IMG/VR virus record: IMGVR_UViG_3300009420_002775
Location: 1 to 26,927 of that record
Direction: 5' to 3' (one strand)
Length of the DNA stretch: 26,927 nucleotides
Origin: a virus
A program made the translations under genes and the position numbers. Position 1 is the stretch's first letter; each line of letters opens with the position of its first letter. Below the pieces are notes generated by a model. It worked only from the letters and a program-made list of their open reading frames with translations. It ran no database searches and was not told the DNA's origin. Positions 16,856 to 24,798 of this stretch are shown here, piece after piece.

Positions 16856-18192
16856 TATAATGTATTGTACCAGTTAAGCATATCACTAGTAAAGTGAGTT
16901 TCAATAGGCATTTTTCTACGTACTGAGTATTGTTGAGTAAAATTCTTAAAGTCTCCTGTTTTCTTATCTAAAGCATCAGTATCTTCTGATGATATTGTAA
17001 CATTTTTTAAATATTTAGTTAAACGAGTGATTTGATTTAATTCCCAAGGTCGAAGTATATCTTTAACTTTATCTAAAGTACTTTCTATTCTATCAGCTAA
17101 AACATTTTTATTTGCTTGATCTATAATATTAACACTTTGAAAAGAAGGAAATCTTAAAATATTTAAAGACATATAAAATTGATCTGGCCTAGTAGATTTT
17201 CGCCATTCAACTATTTTTTCTATAAATTCTGCTACACCCCATACACTAAGTGCAGAAATGGTCATCATTATATTAACAGTCGTAACTGAATCTTCTTTAT
17301 TTAGTGCAAACATATTTTTTTCCCATATATCCCATTCAAATCCATCCCTAACGAAATCCTGTAGAGGACCGCAACATTCAGCTGATGTATATATTTCAAA
17401 CTTTTTAAACTTTTTACTTGCTGCAACTAACTTTAATAGCCTATCATCTTCCATGATTAGGTTACTGTTAACAGCAAAATCAAACTTTTCGTTTTGACAG
17501 GTTTCTAACAAATGCCAAAATGAAGGGCTTCTTGATGGTTCCCCACCTGAAACTCTTAGTTCATCTAATCCATCTTTTATTTCAGGAAACCAATCAAAGA
17601 ACCGTTTAACATAAATATTACCTTCATTCTTATTTCCGAAAGGCATTGCTAAAGAACCATCCTGTCTATAGGTCTTTCCGCCAAAAGTTTCCATATTTTC
17701 ATAAGGACCTTTAGTAGTAATGTCTTTCGCCCAAGTAGAACTAAATTCTGAATTGCAGTAAGAACATGCAAGGTTACATAAATTATCAAAGCAGATCTCT
17801 ACTGTTTTAGGATTAACATTCTTATCCCAAGGTATATCCTTGAGAGCAGCAATTTCTTCATCTGTATATCTAGCAGTCTGGTAAACTCTATCGCTGTAGA
17901 CTCCTTCTTTATTTCCACCAGATGCATCTTCAGCAGTCCAGCAGTAAGAACATTCAGGTGGTCTCTCTCCTTCTAACATCATCTTACGTTGTTTCTTTTT
18001 AAACTCCGTATTATGTAGTGCTGATGGTGTTTTAGCCAACTCTTTATCAGGTATCTTATGTGCTAAAGGGTGATGACAGGATGCTGTTCTACCGTTACCT
18101 AGCCATATAGATACATTATACCACTTTGCTGCACAAAACGATGCTGAGGTATTTTTCATCGCTTTTAAAGCGTTCTCGTATGATGTTTTCAT
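16855..18192 (-). CDS. Twitch-domain radical SAM protein F, CHHP subtype
   Basis: 445 aa. The twitch cysteines are C20, C39 and C81-x2-C84, with CHHP at 39-42 where the other subtype has CC. The radical SAM motif is C139-x3-C143-x2-C146 (NLCNLACSYC) and SGGEP is at 215-219. NPK-VEICF before the cluster and the tail YSVRRKMPIETHF are shared in outline with protein G. The N-terminal cysteines fall at exactly the same residue numbers in F and G (20, 39, 81, 84), so the two are a recent pair within the array. It is coupled by ATGA to the LamG-like gene, which separates it from G. Four twitch cysteines would fully ligate one auxiliary cluster (inference). Confidence 0.9.
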   Translation of the reverse strand: MKTSYENALKAMKNTSASFCAAKWYNVSIWLGNGRTASCHHPLAHKIPDKELAKTPSALHNTEFKKKQRKMMLEGERPPECSYCWTAEDASGGNKEGVYSDRVYQTARYTDEEIAALKDIPWDKNVNPKTVEICFDNLCNLACSYCNSEFSSTWAKDITTKGPYENMETFGGKTYRQDGSLAMPFGNKNEGNIYVKRFFDWFPEIKDGLDELRVSGGEPSRSPSFWHLLETCQNEKFDFAVNSNLIMEDDRLLKLVAASKKFKKFEIYTSAECCGPLQDFVRDGFEWDIWEKNMFALNKEDSVTTVNIMMTISALSVWGVAEFIEKIVEWRKSTRPDQFYMSLNILRFPSFQSVNIIDQANKNVLADRIESTLDKVKDILRPWELNQITRLTKYLKNVTISSEDTDALDKKTGDFKNFTQQYSVRRKMPIETHFTSDMLNWYNTL

Positions 18193-18776
18193 GCTATTTG
18201 GTATAAAAAATTTAAATTACCTGTTATATCAACAGACTTACCGTGTATAATATTTTTAAAGTTATGATGACAGGCTATACCATTAGTATCGTATATTTTA
18301 AAATTATGAACTATAATATCTATATCTTCTGATTCTTTCTGTGTAATGTGAGTATTTACTCCTAAAAATATAACAGGATTATCCGCAACTGCTAAAGGTT
18401 TATCTTTAAGGTTAAATTCAAACTCTTTGTTATTATAAATAGATATTAACAATTTATCTTTAGGAAAGTGTTCGTAAGTAATATTAAAAATTTTACCTGG
18501 GGATATGTCATAGTTCGTCTCAACCCTATCGTTCATATCATCATACCCTAACCCCACTACTAATTTGTTTTCTAATATAGATAAGCTGGTACATTTAGGT
18601 ACAAAGCAAAATACATCTTTCATAGAAGAAAAATTATTAGTTGTATTTTCGAAATCTACTTCAATCTTCCAATATTTATCTCCTTGTACTTTTTGGAGTA
18701 TAGGGTCTTTTGAAAAAGATGGACATATGCTATCAGGCCATAACATCCATGGGAATCTTCTACTTATATTTATCAT
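18189..18776 (-). CDS. Free-standing LamG/concanavalin-like domain protein
   Basis: 195 aa, beta-strand rich, no catalytic motif or signal peptide. It has the sequence rhythm of a LamG-type jelly roll: KYWKIEVDFE, a central NITYEHF strand, VIFLGVN, then IDIIVHNFKIYD, and an ending DITGNLNFLY like the DLSGNGN tail of LamG modules. The same order (YIYLGV, GDIDTFATYND, DLKGNNN) occurs inside the GT7-like enzyme at 21560-22984, which supports the assignment. It may bind a glycan or serve as a scaffold or substrate for the flanking radical SAM enzymes F and G. It overlaps G by 17 nt and F by ATGA, so it is embedded in the same operon. Fold assignment is moderate; function is unknown. Confidence 0.65.
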   Translation of the reverse strand: MINISRRFPWMLWPDSICPSFSKDPILQKVQGDKYWKIEVDFENTTNNFSSMKDVFCFVPKCTSLSILENKLVVGLGYDDMNDRVETNYDISPGKIFNITYEHFPKDKLLISIYNNKEFEFNLKDKPLAVADNPVIFLGVNTHITQKESEDIDIIVHNFKIYDTNGIACHHNFKNIIHGKSVDITGNLNFLYQIA

Positions 18777-20145
18777 ACATACCTTTTAATTCTGGAAATG
18801 TTTCTACAAAATTAGTACCTCTACGCTCATCGTATTGAGTCACAAACCTTACAAAATCTTTCCTTTGTTTTTCTACATTGAATGGGGTAAAATCATTTTT
18901 ACCGATAGCATAATCATATGTTCTTTTAATCTTCTGTATTTCTACATCATTAAAACCGTACTTTATTTTAGTCATTCCATTTCTACCGTAGTATAGTGCT
19001 TTTGTTGCTGCTTCTAAAATATACTCTTTATGATTATCCTCAAGTATTTTTATATTAAGATGTGGTGGCCAACGTGTATAAGAAGTATCCAATTGAAGAG
19101 CTGTATTCCAGTACCTATCTTTGTTCCAAAATTTCTTTTTGAAAGTAAGCACCTTGTCAATTAACTCTGAATAGGTAAATACAGAAAGTGCATTAAAAGC
19201 AGCCATAATATTTACAGTGACCTTAGGAAGCTCAGTAAGTATATTTTGTACATTTATCCAAAACTCATCGTACTTAAGTCCAAATCTTACATATTCAGCT
19301 TGTCCTCCAGTTGCTTCAACTGAGGTAAATATTATAAGTTCTTTTACCTTATTATTATTTACTAAATCTTTACAAATAATAATCATTCTATCCATTAGTT
19401 TTTTAGGTACAGCTAAATTAGTATTAATAGCTAGTGAAAGGTTAGGATTTTGTTCCCAATTCTCTTGTATATACTCTAACACCTTAAAAGTATCAGGTGA
19501 TAGTAAAGGTTCTCCTCCTGTAATTCTAAATGTATGTAGATCTTTATATAAGTCTGGCCACCATTCCCAAAATGCATCTATGTAAGGATTATGTTCTGAT
19601 TTTTTGTAAGGCATCTCATTTCTTGCCTTAATATCTTTTATACTATTAAATCTAGTAGCTGTATCGTATCCTCCATGTTTTTCTATTTCTTCTACCCATT
19701 TAGATGAATATTGTGGTCCACAGTATGCACATGCTAAGTTACAGGTATTAGAAAAAGATACTTCTACATATCTAGGATTATAGTCCTCATTCCATTTAGA
19801 ACTTTTTATTTTTTCCATTTGATCTAAAGACCAAGGTTCAGCGGATTTAAAGGTTCTATCAGAAAAATGCTCTGAGTTATCTTCTACGTTCCAGCAAAAG
19901 TTACATTCTGAAGGTCGTTTTCCTTCAAGCATTTCCTTTCTTCTTTTTTTCTTGTACCTCGTATTATGTAGTGCTGAAGGGTTATTTTCTAACTCTCTTA
20001 GCGGTATCTTGTGCTGTACAGGGTGGTGACATGAATGAGTAAGCCCGGTACCAAGGTGAATGGTTACTTGCGTCCACTTGGCTAAGCAGAAACCACAGCC
20101 TGTGGCGTCAAGCTTTTTCTTAACTATTCCGTAATCAAAATTCAT
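18760..20145 (-). CDS. Twitch-domain radical SAM protein G, CHHP subtype
   Basis: 461 aa, the longest of the seven and the first one transcribed. The twitch cysteines are C20, C39 (in CHHP) and C81-x2-C84 (CNFCWNVED), and a further cysteine is at C17. The radical SAM motif is C135-x3-C139-x2-C142 (NTCNLACAYC), with TGGEP at 209-213. It shares NPSALHNT, a basic KKKRRK stretch and MLEGKRPSEC with F, so they are paralogues of one subtype. The C-terminus YDERRGTNFVETFPEL is the family tail. The 5' end overlaps the GT7-LamG gene by ATGA and the 3' end overlaps the LamG-like gene by 17 nt. Confidence 0.92.
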   Translation of the reverse strand: MNFDYGIVKKKLDATGCGFCLAKWTQVTIHLGTGLTHSCHHPVQHKIPLRELENNPSALHNTRYKKKRRKEMLEGKRPSECNFCWNVEDNSEHFSDRTFKSAEPWSLDQMEKIKSSKWNEDYNPRYVEVSFSNTCNLACAYCGPQYSSKWVEEIEKHGGYDTATRFNSIKDIKARNEMPYKKSEHNPYIDAFWEWWPDLYKDLHTFRITGGEPLLSPDTFKVLEYIQENWEQNPNLSLAINTNLAVPKKLMDRMIIICKDLVNNNKVKELIIFTSVEATGGQAEYVRFGLKYDEFWINVQNILTELPKVTVNIMAAFNALSVFTYSELIDKVLTFKKKFWNKDRYWNTALQLDTSYTRWPPHLNIKILEDNHKEYILEAATKALYYGRNGMTKIKYGFNDVEIQKIKRTYDYAIGKNDFTPFNVEKQRKDFVRFVTQYDERRGTNFVETFPELKGMYDKYK

Positions 20146-21563
20146 AACTTTATATCTAACATTTTAGCCCAAGGAGTTAATATCTTTTCGCCTACAAGCT
20201 CATATTGTAGTTGTTTAATGCCGTCTTCTTTATAGTTTATTCTTTTATCCTGCATTTTAAGAACATACCTTCGTTCATTAGCAGCGGTTGTTTCTCCTTT
20301 AACAAACTTACCGTTTACTATTCCTTCATCATCATGAGGTAAACATCTCATTCTACCTTCTACCCTGTGAGGTAGTATAGAGTTAGGAACTTTAATGTCC
20401 TCTACTTTATGTTCAACATTATAAAGGTTATGTTCTGCTTTTGGGTCATTAAAATTTAAATCAACTGTATGACCTTCTGATGGTAAGTCTTTATGTAAGT
20501 TACGAACTTCTTCTGGAGTTAGTGCTCTATTCCATGCATGTATTTTTGCAATGTCTCCTTGAAAGAATTTAACTGTGCTGTTTTCAGGTTCAGAAGGTGA
20601 AGTTCCTAAGTAATAATCATTAGATCCGTAATTTTTTAGGTTGCCTTTAAATCTCCAAGGGGATAAACTACCTATACCTGCTCTAGAATCTACTTCATTA
20701 CCGTTTAAGTAAAAATGAGAGTGGTGAGTCGATAAATCAATTACAGCAGTAATCCATGACCATTGCTTATCGTACCTCTTTAACCACATGTAGTTATGTC
20801 CGTTAAATGAGTTCCAGTATGTAAGAGATAAGGCTCTAGAATTATTAAAAGAAATACCGTAATCATAACCAGGTATTCTAAATATAGGATACTCTACATA
20901 CTTTCTTGTATTATCACCTATTAAAAATATAGGATTTTTTTCAGGCTGTTGATATGCTCTTACTAATACAGAAATAGTATGTGATCTTGATGTGAGTCCT
21001 CTGAACTCTCTTTGGTAGGGTATTTTACCGTACGAATTACTGCCGTTAAATGATATAAATTTATGTTGAGGTAAATTAGTGTCAAGGTAAGTGTCATTAG
21101 TGAGTCCTTCTAGATGACATCTATAGAATAGATCATCGTCCTCCATACCCCAATCCCAGTAGTCATTAGAATAACCGTTAGTTGCTTCAACATGTTCCTT
21201 AGTAAACAGTACCGCACCGCCGAAGTACTCGTGGTACTTTAACTGGTAGTCCATTTGCTCTATCTTAGTAGCAATATGTCTTGGTCCTTCTGATGGATAA
21301 GAATAATCACATCCTCCATCATCTTCAGGTATCATATCAATATCGTGCCATACAATATAATCACAACCATCCTCAAAGGCATGTTTAGCTCCTATATTCT
21401 TTGTAGCTCCCCTATTAAATAGTTTATCATCTACTTGATGTACTATATAAATTTGAAATTCTATACCATGTTCTTTTAAGTACTTACCTATTTTAGGTAT
21501 GAACTCATTCATATGTAACTCTCTATTTCTATATGGTACGCAAACTCCTAATTTATGACTCAT
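20142..21563 (-). CDS. GT7-like (beta-1,4-galactosyltransferase-type) enzyme with inserted LamG domain, copy 1
   Basis: 473 aa. Residues 1-165 carry the galactosyltransferase-7 signature: VPYRNR (9-14), FNRG (49-52), HDIDMIP with the metal-binding DxD (73-79), FGGAVLF (114-120) and WDWGMEDDDL (136-145). Residues about 168-365 form a LamG-like beta sandwich with the classic LYLG / GDIAKIHAWNRALTPEEV pattern. Residues about 395-473 resume as the C-terminal part of the GT fold: LPH..., N-E-RRY, YKEDGIKQLQYE, like the end of beta-1,4-galactosyltransferases (R...DGL..L.Y). So LamG appears inserted between the WG-EDDD motif and the end of the catalytic domain. No signal peptide, so cytoplasmic. Donor sugar unknown. 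ATGA overlaps on both sides. Confidence 0.85.
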   Translation of the reverse strand: MSHKLGVCVPYRNRELHMNEFIPKIGKYLKEHGIEFQIYIVHQVDDKLFNRGATKNIGAKHAFEDGCDYIVWHDIDMIPEDDGGCDYSYPSEGPRHIATKIEQMDYQLKYHEYFGGAVLFTKEHVEATNGYSNDYWDWGMEDDDLFYRCHLEGLTNDTYLDTNLPQHKFISFNGSNSYGKIPYQREFRGLTSRSHTISVLVRAYQQPEKNPIFLIGDNTRKYVEYPIFRIPGYDYGISFNNSRALSLTYWNSFNGHNYMWLKRYDKQWSWITAVIDLSTHHSHFYLNGNEVDSRAGIGSLSPWRFKGNLKNYGSNDYYLGTSPSEPENSTVKFFQGDIAKIHAWNRALTPEEVRNLHKDLPSEGHTVDLNFNDPKAEHNLYNVEHKVEDIKVPNSILPHRVEGRMRCLPHDDEGIVNGKFVKGETTAANERRYVLKMQDKRINYKEDGIKQLQYELVGEKILTPWAKMLDIKL

Positions 21564-22984
21564 AACATTACTTCTATATGATGATAATTATCACTATCGA
21601 ATTTATTTCTTACTTTATACTTACAGTTAGTAAGTCCATCTTTTTGGTAATTTGATTTTAAACTGTAATAATTATTTAAATACCTTAATTGATTCTCTCT
21701 ACTAGTCCAACTTACCCAGTATCCATCTTTATAGCCATTTTCTCTGTGTGGAAGTATTTTAAATTTACCTTGTTTTCTATGAGGTATAGGTTTTAGTACA
21801 TCAGAGGTATGTTGTTTATGTACTTGCTTGCAGTTAAATACTCTAGCGTTGTTATTACCTTTAAGGTCAATTAACTCAGTACCGTTTACAAATTTAGAAT
21901 CGTAATAAGATACTAACTTATCTTCTGATTTAAGATTAAATAAACTATCTTTTAGGTTACTCCCTAATTGTAAGCATTCTGATTCTGTAAGTACATCATT
22001 ATATGTTGCAAATGTATCTATATCTCCTTTGAACCAGTTATTCTTTTCTTCTCTATCAGGATCTCCTACTCCTAGGTATATATACTGCTGTTTTTGAATG
22101 TTTAATAGTTTATCAAAGGTGTTTTCACCTACTAGTATACCGTTTAGGTAGAGTTTAACTATAGGAGGTTGATAGTCTGTAGTGTTTTTATTTGCTCCTT
22201 TATTATCTATAGTTATAATAGCATTAAAGTTCCCTGCTTGAAGACCTTTAGTAGGAATAGAAATAGAACTTAAGTCTTTCTTCCAAAACTGAAAGGTTAG
22301 ATCGAAAAATGAGTTTATAGTTAAGGTTGTATCGAATCCTGGGATACTAAATACCGAGTTGTTATCAGTGACAAGGTCTACATCTGATATTACATTGTTA
22401 TAGCTAAATGATGTAAATAAAGAAAAGTTACGTAGTATTGAAAGTTTATTAGGTACTGCTACAAAACTATCTTCTCCATTAAAATCTAAAGAGACACATT
22501 CACGTCCTTTTTGAATTACTTTTTTACCGTCAAGGTCTATGTGGTTTTCTAAACATCTTAATAGTAAGTCATCATCTTCAAATCCCCAACCGTAGTATTC
22601 ATTACTATATCCATTAATTTGTTTAAATAAATTAGATGGAAATGCTGTAACTCCTCCAAAGTACTCGTCAAATAGAGTTCTAGATACACCTTCAGGTAGA
22701 TCAACGTCTGTTATAAGGTGAGTAGGTTTATTCACGTAGTTATAGTCAGCATCGATTGGTACCATATCTATATCATGAAAGATAACATAGTCACAGCCCA
22801 ATTCTTCAGCTTTTAAAAATCCAATATTAAGAAGTTTACCTCTATTAAAGTCTTTTTTATCTGATTGCTCTATTACAATCAGTTCAAAATCTATATCTAG
22901 GTAATCGTTTATTTCTTTTCTGAATGTTGAAAGCTGCTCTGGTCTATTTCTGTAAGGAGTTATTATGCCGAGCTTGTGCTTCAT
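21560..22984 (-). CDS. GT7-like enzyme with inserted LamG domain, copy 2
   Basis: 474 aa with the same architecture as its downstream neighbour. GT7 signature: TPYRNR (9-14), FNRG (46-49), HDIDMVP (70-76), FGGV (109-112), YGWGFEDDDL (131-140). Residues about 165-385 are LamG-like (VKLYLNG, YIYLGVGD, GDIDTFATYNDVLTESE, DLKGNNN). The GT fold resumes at PHR...ILPHRENG, then NQLRYL and YQKDGLTNCKYKV to the end. The two copies keep the motifs but are diverged in the LamG part, which suggests an old duplication and perhaps different acceptors. The final ATGA overlap couples it to copy 1. It probably transfers a hexose or HexNAc; specificity cannot be read from the sequence. Confidence 0.85.
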   Translation of the reverse strand: MKHKLGIITPYRNRPEQLSTFRKEINDYLDIDFELIVIEQSDKKDFNRGKLLNIGFLKAEELGCDYVIFHDIDMVPIDADYNYVNKPTHLITDVDLPEGVSRTLFDEYFGGVTAFPSNLFKQINGYSNEYYGWGFEDDDLLLRCLENHIDLDGKKVIQKGRECVSLDFNGEDSFVAVPNKLSILRNFSLFTSFSYNNVISDVDLVTDNNSVFSIPGFDTTLTINSFFDLTFQFWKKDLSSISIPTKGLQAGNFNAIITIDNKGANKNTTDYQPPIVKLYLNGILVGENTFDKLLNIQKQQYIYLGVGDPDREEKNNWFKGDIDTFATYNDVLTESECLQLGSNLKDSLFNLKSEDKLVSYYDSKFVNGTELIDLKGNNNARVFNCKQVHKQHTSDVLKPIPHRKQGKFKILPHRENGYKDGYWVSWTSRENQLRYLNNYYSLKSNYQKDGLTNCKYKVRNKFDSDNYHHIEVML

Positions 22985-23190
22985 TCTTCAGTTTCTTCTT
23001 CTTCTGTAGTCTCTTGTTTTTTGGATAAAAACTCGGATAGGTAGTACTGTATTCTTTCTCCCCACTCTTCTTTATCCACTTCTTCAAACCATAAAGTAAG
23101 GTTATCTAAAATCTTAGCAATTTTTTCAATAGCTTTTACTTTTCGCTCTTCTAGTAGTTTAGCTTCTATATCACTTTTAGTATTACTCAT
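22981..23190 (-). CDS. Small charged helical protein, unknown function
   Basis: 69 aa if started at the ATG 23190-23188 (MSNTKSDIEAK). An upstream in-frame ATG at 23223 would overlap the preceding gene by 37 nt; I prefer 23190 because it forms the ATGA overlap used throughout this cassette. The protein is a helix rich in Glu and Lys with one aromatic patch (LTLWFEEVDKEEWGERIQYY) and an acidic glutamate-rich tail. No cysteines and no recognised family. It could be an adaptor for the glycosyltransferases on both sides, or a precursor or carrier peptide, but nothing in the sequence proves this. Confidence 0.65.
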   Translation of the reverse strand: MSNTKSDIEAKLLEERKVKAIEKIAKILDNLTLWFEEVDKEEWGERIQYYLSEFLSKKQETTEEEETEE

Positions 23191-24026
23191 ATTGTAACTA
23201 TTTTTTTTGTTAATGTACTCCAATGTGGATAATCTGTATAATCAATATACGAAAATTCTTTTAGTTCTTCAACTAAATACTTAAGATTATTTACATCTAT
23301 TTTCCAATTGTAGTTTTTTATAGCGTCGTACATTACACTATACTCATGAGAATAAGCATACTCTTTATCTACATCGGCTACTTTTTTTATTCTATCAATA
23401 CAGGAGCTATCCCATTTGAAATGATGTACTTGTGTAAAACATTCTTCTATCGGCATACGTCTTCTATGCTTAGTACCCCAGCTATTGCCACCGTCGTTGA
23501 ATGATGCGTAATGCTGACCTGAGGTTATATTTTGATACCCTTTCATTAGTGTAACTTTATTAGGACATGCTTTAGATATCGGGTATCTAAAAAATCCAGC
23601 TAAAGGAAAAGCTTTGTGTAAATCAGTCTCTCTCGTTACTTTTGGAAAAGTACCATCTATACCTATTCTATCTAAGAACCCTCCTGTGACAAACTCATAT
23701 CCTTTTCTCTCACAGCTCTCAATAATGTCTTCTATAGGCTCTGGGTATACTTGGAGTTCATCATCATCAGATACTATCCACCAATCGTTTGGTTTAGTTT
23801 GTTTAACAGTATTATATATTTCAGTTACTCTTTCCCAGTTATATTTAGGTTCTGTAAAAACCATAAATGGTTCTATACCTAGTTCTTCAATTTCTTCTAA
23901 TATACCATCATCTTCACTTTGACGATATACAGCTACATAAGCTTTATCTATACTGTCTTCATAGTGTTTTAACATATGAGGGAGTATATGTGTGTTTTCT
24001 CCAACTACTGTGACTAAATTAGGCAT
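23187..24026 (-). CDS. Glycosyltransferase-like protein (GT-A fold, family 2/92-like)
   Basis: 279 aa. It begins LVTVVGENTHILPHMLKHY, the opening of GT-A enzymes that manage an acceptor-side loop, and carries DWWIVSDDDELQVYP at 81-95, in which DDDE (87-90) fits the metal and sugar-nucleotide binding D-x-D. A histidine/tryptophan motif near the C-terminal third (TQVHHFKWD) is typical of the family-92/DUF23-like group. No membrane segment. It overlaps the methyltransferase by 8 nt and is coupled by ATGA to the small protein. It probably adds a sugar to a glycan or protein acceptor together with the other glycosyltransferases of the cassette. Family assignment is approximate. Confidence 0.7.
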   Translation of the reverse strand: MPNLVTVVGENTHILPHMLKHYEDSIDKAYVAVYRQSEDDGILEEIEELGIEPFMVFTEPKYNWERVTEIYNTVKQTKPNDWWIVSDDDELQVYPEPIEDIIESCERKGYEFVTGGFLDRIGIDGTFPKVTRETDLHKAFPLAGFFRYPISKACPNKVTLMKGYQNITSGQHYASFNDGGNSWGTKHRRRMPIEECFTQVHHFKWDSSCIDRIKKVADVDKEYAYSHEYSVMYDAIKNYNWKIDVNNLKYLVEELKEFSYIDYTDYPHWSTLTKKIVTI

Positions 24027-24798
24027 GTCTTAATAGTGTTAATCCGGTTGAACTTGGCTTTGTATTCAATGTTCCTTCATTAAAGAAATCAAATCTTTGC
24101 CATTCATTGCCTATCTCTTCTATAAATCTAGAAGGACCATTGCCAAAATCATCATACTTATTCTGTTCTTTAATATCCTGAGATACTATATAATTTTCAG
24201 TAAAGTTTTTATCTGTATCGTGTATAGATATAATACCGTTTGGTGAAAGTATTTTAGAGTATAATTCAAAATCTTTTTTAACTCCTTCATACGAATGATC
24301 TGCATCTATGTGAAGGTAATCAATTTTAATATCTTCTTTAACAAAAAAGTTATAATAGGCATTTTCTGTTGTATCTTTTATAAAACGAGGAAAGAATGTA
24401 CTTCTAAAAAAAGAAGACTCGTCTAGATAGTTTACCTGTCCACCTACACCGTTGGCTGCGTCTACTAAGTAGGTACTTCCTATATCTCCCCAATTAAATT
24501 CTTTTTTACCTTCAAATATTGACGTTTCATATAAATCAATTCTAGCTTGTGTCATTAATCTAGGTACGAATCCACCTCCTGAGCCTAAACATACACAGTT
24601 TTTAGCTCTCATGTAACTTATAATAGAGTATATTAATAAACCATCTCCTAAATGATAATCAGTTGCCCCATGGCACCATCTAAACTCAACAGGTATCTCT
24701 CTTTCGTATACCTTACCGTCTTGTTCTAGAACTTTTACTGTATCATTAGTTAGGTTCTTAAATATATAATCTTTATTTAGTAATGTATCTTTGATCAT
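24019..24798 (-). CDS. SAM-dependent methyltransferase (Methyltransf_24-like)
   Basis: 259 aa. The SAM-binding motif I is CLGSGGGFVPRLM at 70-82. The block YLHIDADHSYEGVKKDFELY at 161-180, followed by LSPNGIISIHDTD at 184-196, is the diagnostic pattern of class I family-24 methyltransferases, which often methylate sugars or appear in polysaccharide loci. HIDADH supplies the metal/active-site acidic residues. It overlaps the preceding glycosyltransferase-like gene by 26 nt and the next by 8 nt, so it belongs to the same transcript. The likely role is O-methylation of a sugar made or transferred by the cassette (inference). Confidence 0.85.
   Translation of the reverse strand: MIKDTLLNKDYIFKNLTNDTVKVLEQDGKVYEREIPVEFRWCHGATDYHLGDGLLIYSIISYMRAKNCVCLGSGGGFVPRLMTQARIDLYETSIFEGKKEFNWGDIGSTYLVDAANGVGGQVNYLDESSFFRSTFFPRFIKDTTENAYYNFFVKEDIKIDYLHIDADHSYEGVKKDFELYSKILSPNGIISIHDTDKNFTENYIVSQDIKEQNKYDDFGNGPSRFIEEIGNEWQRFDFFNEGTLNTKPSSTGLTLLRHA

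Noticed and set aside
10912-20145. Radical SAM array as tRNA-modifying or cofactor-synthesis enzymes of known type
   Set aside because: The N-terminal twitch cysteines and the phage tail/glycosyltransferase context do not fit MiaB, QueE, MoaA or PqqE signatures that I know; no matching partner genes are present.
22981-23223. Longer start (MEYINKKNSYN) for the small cassette protein
   Set aside because: It would overlap the preceding gene by 37 nt, whereas the internal ATG at 23190 gives the ATGA coupling seen at neighbouring junctions.
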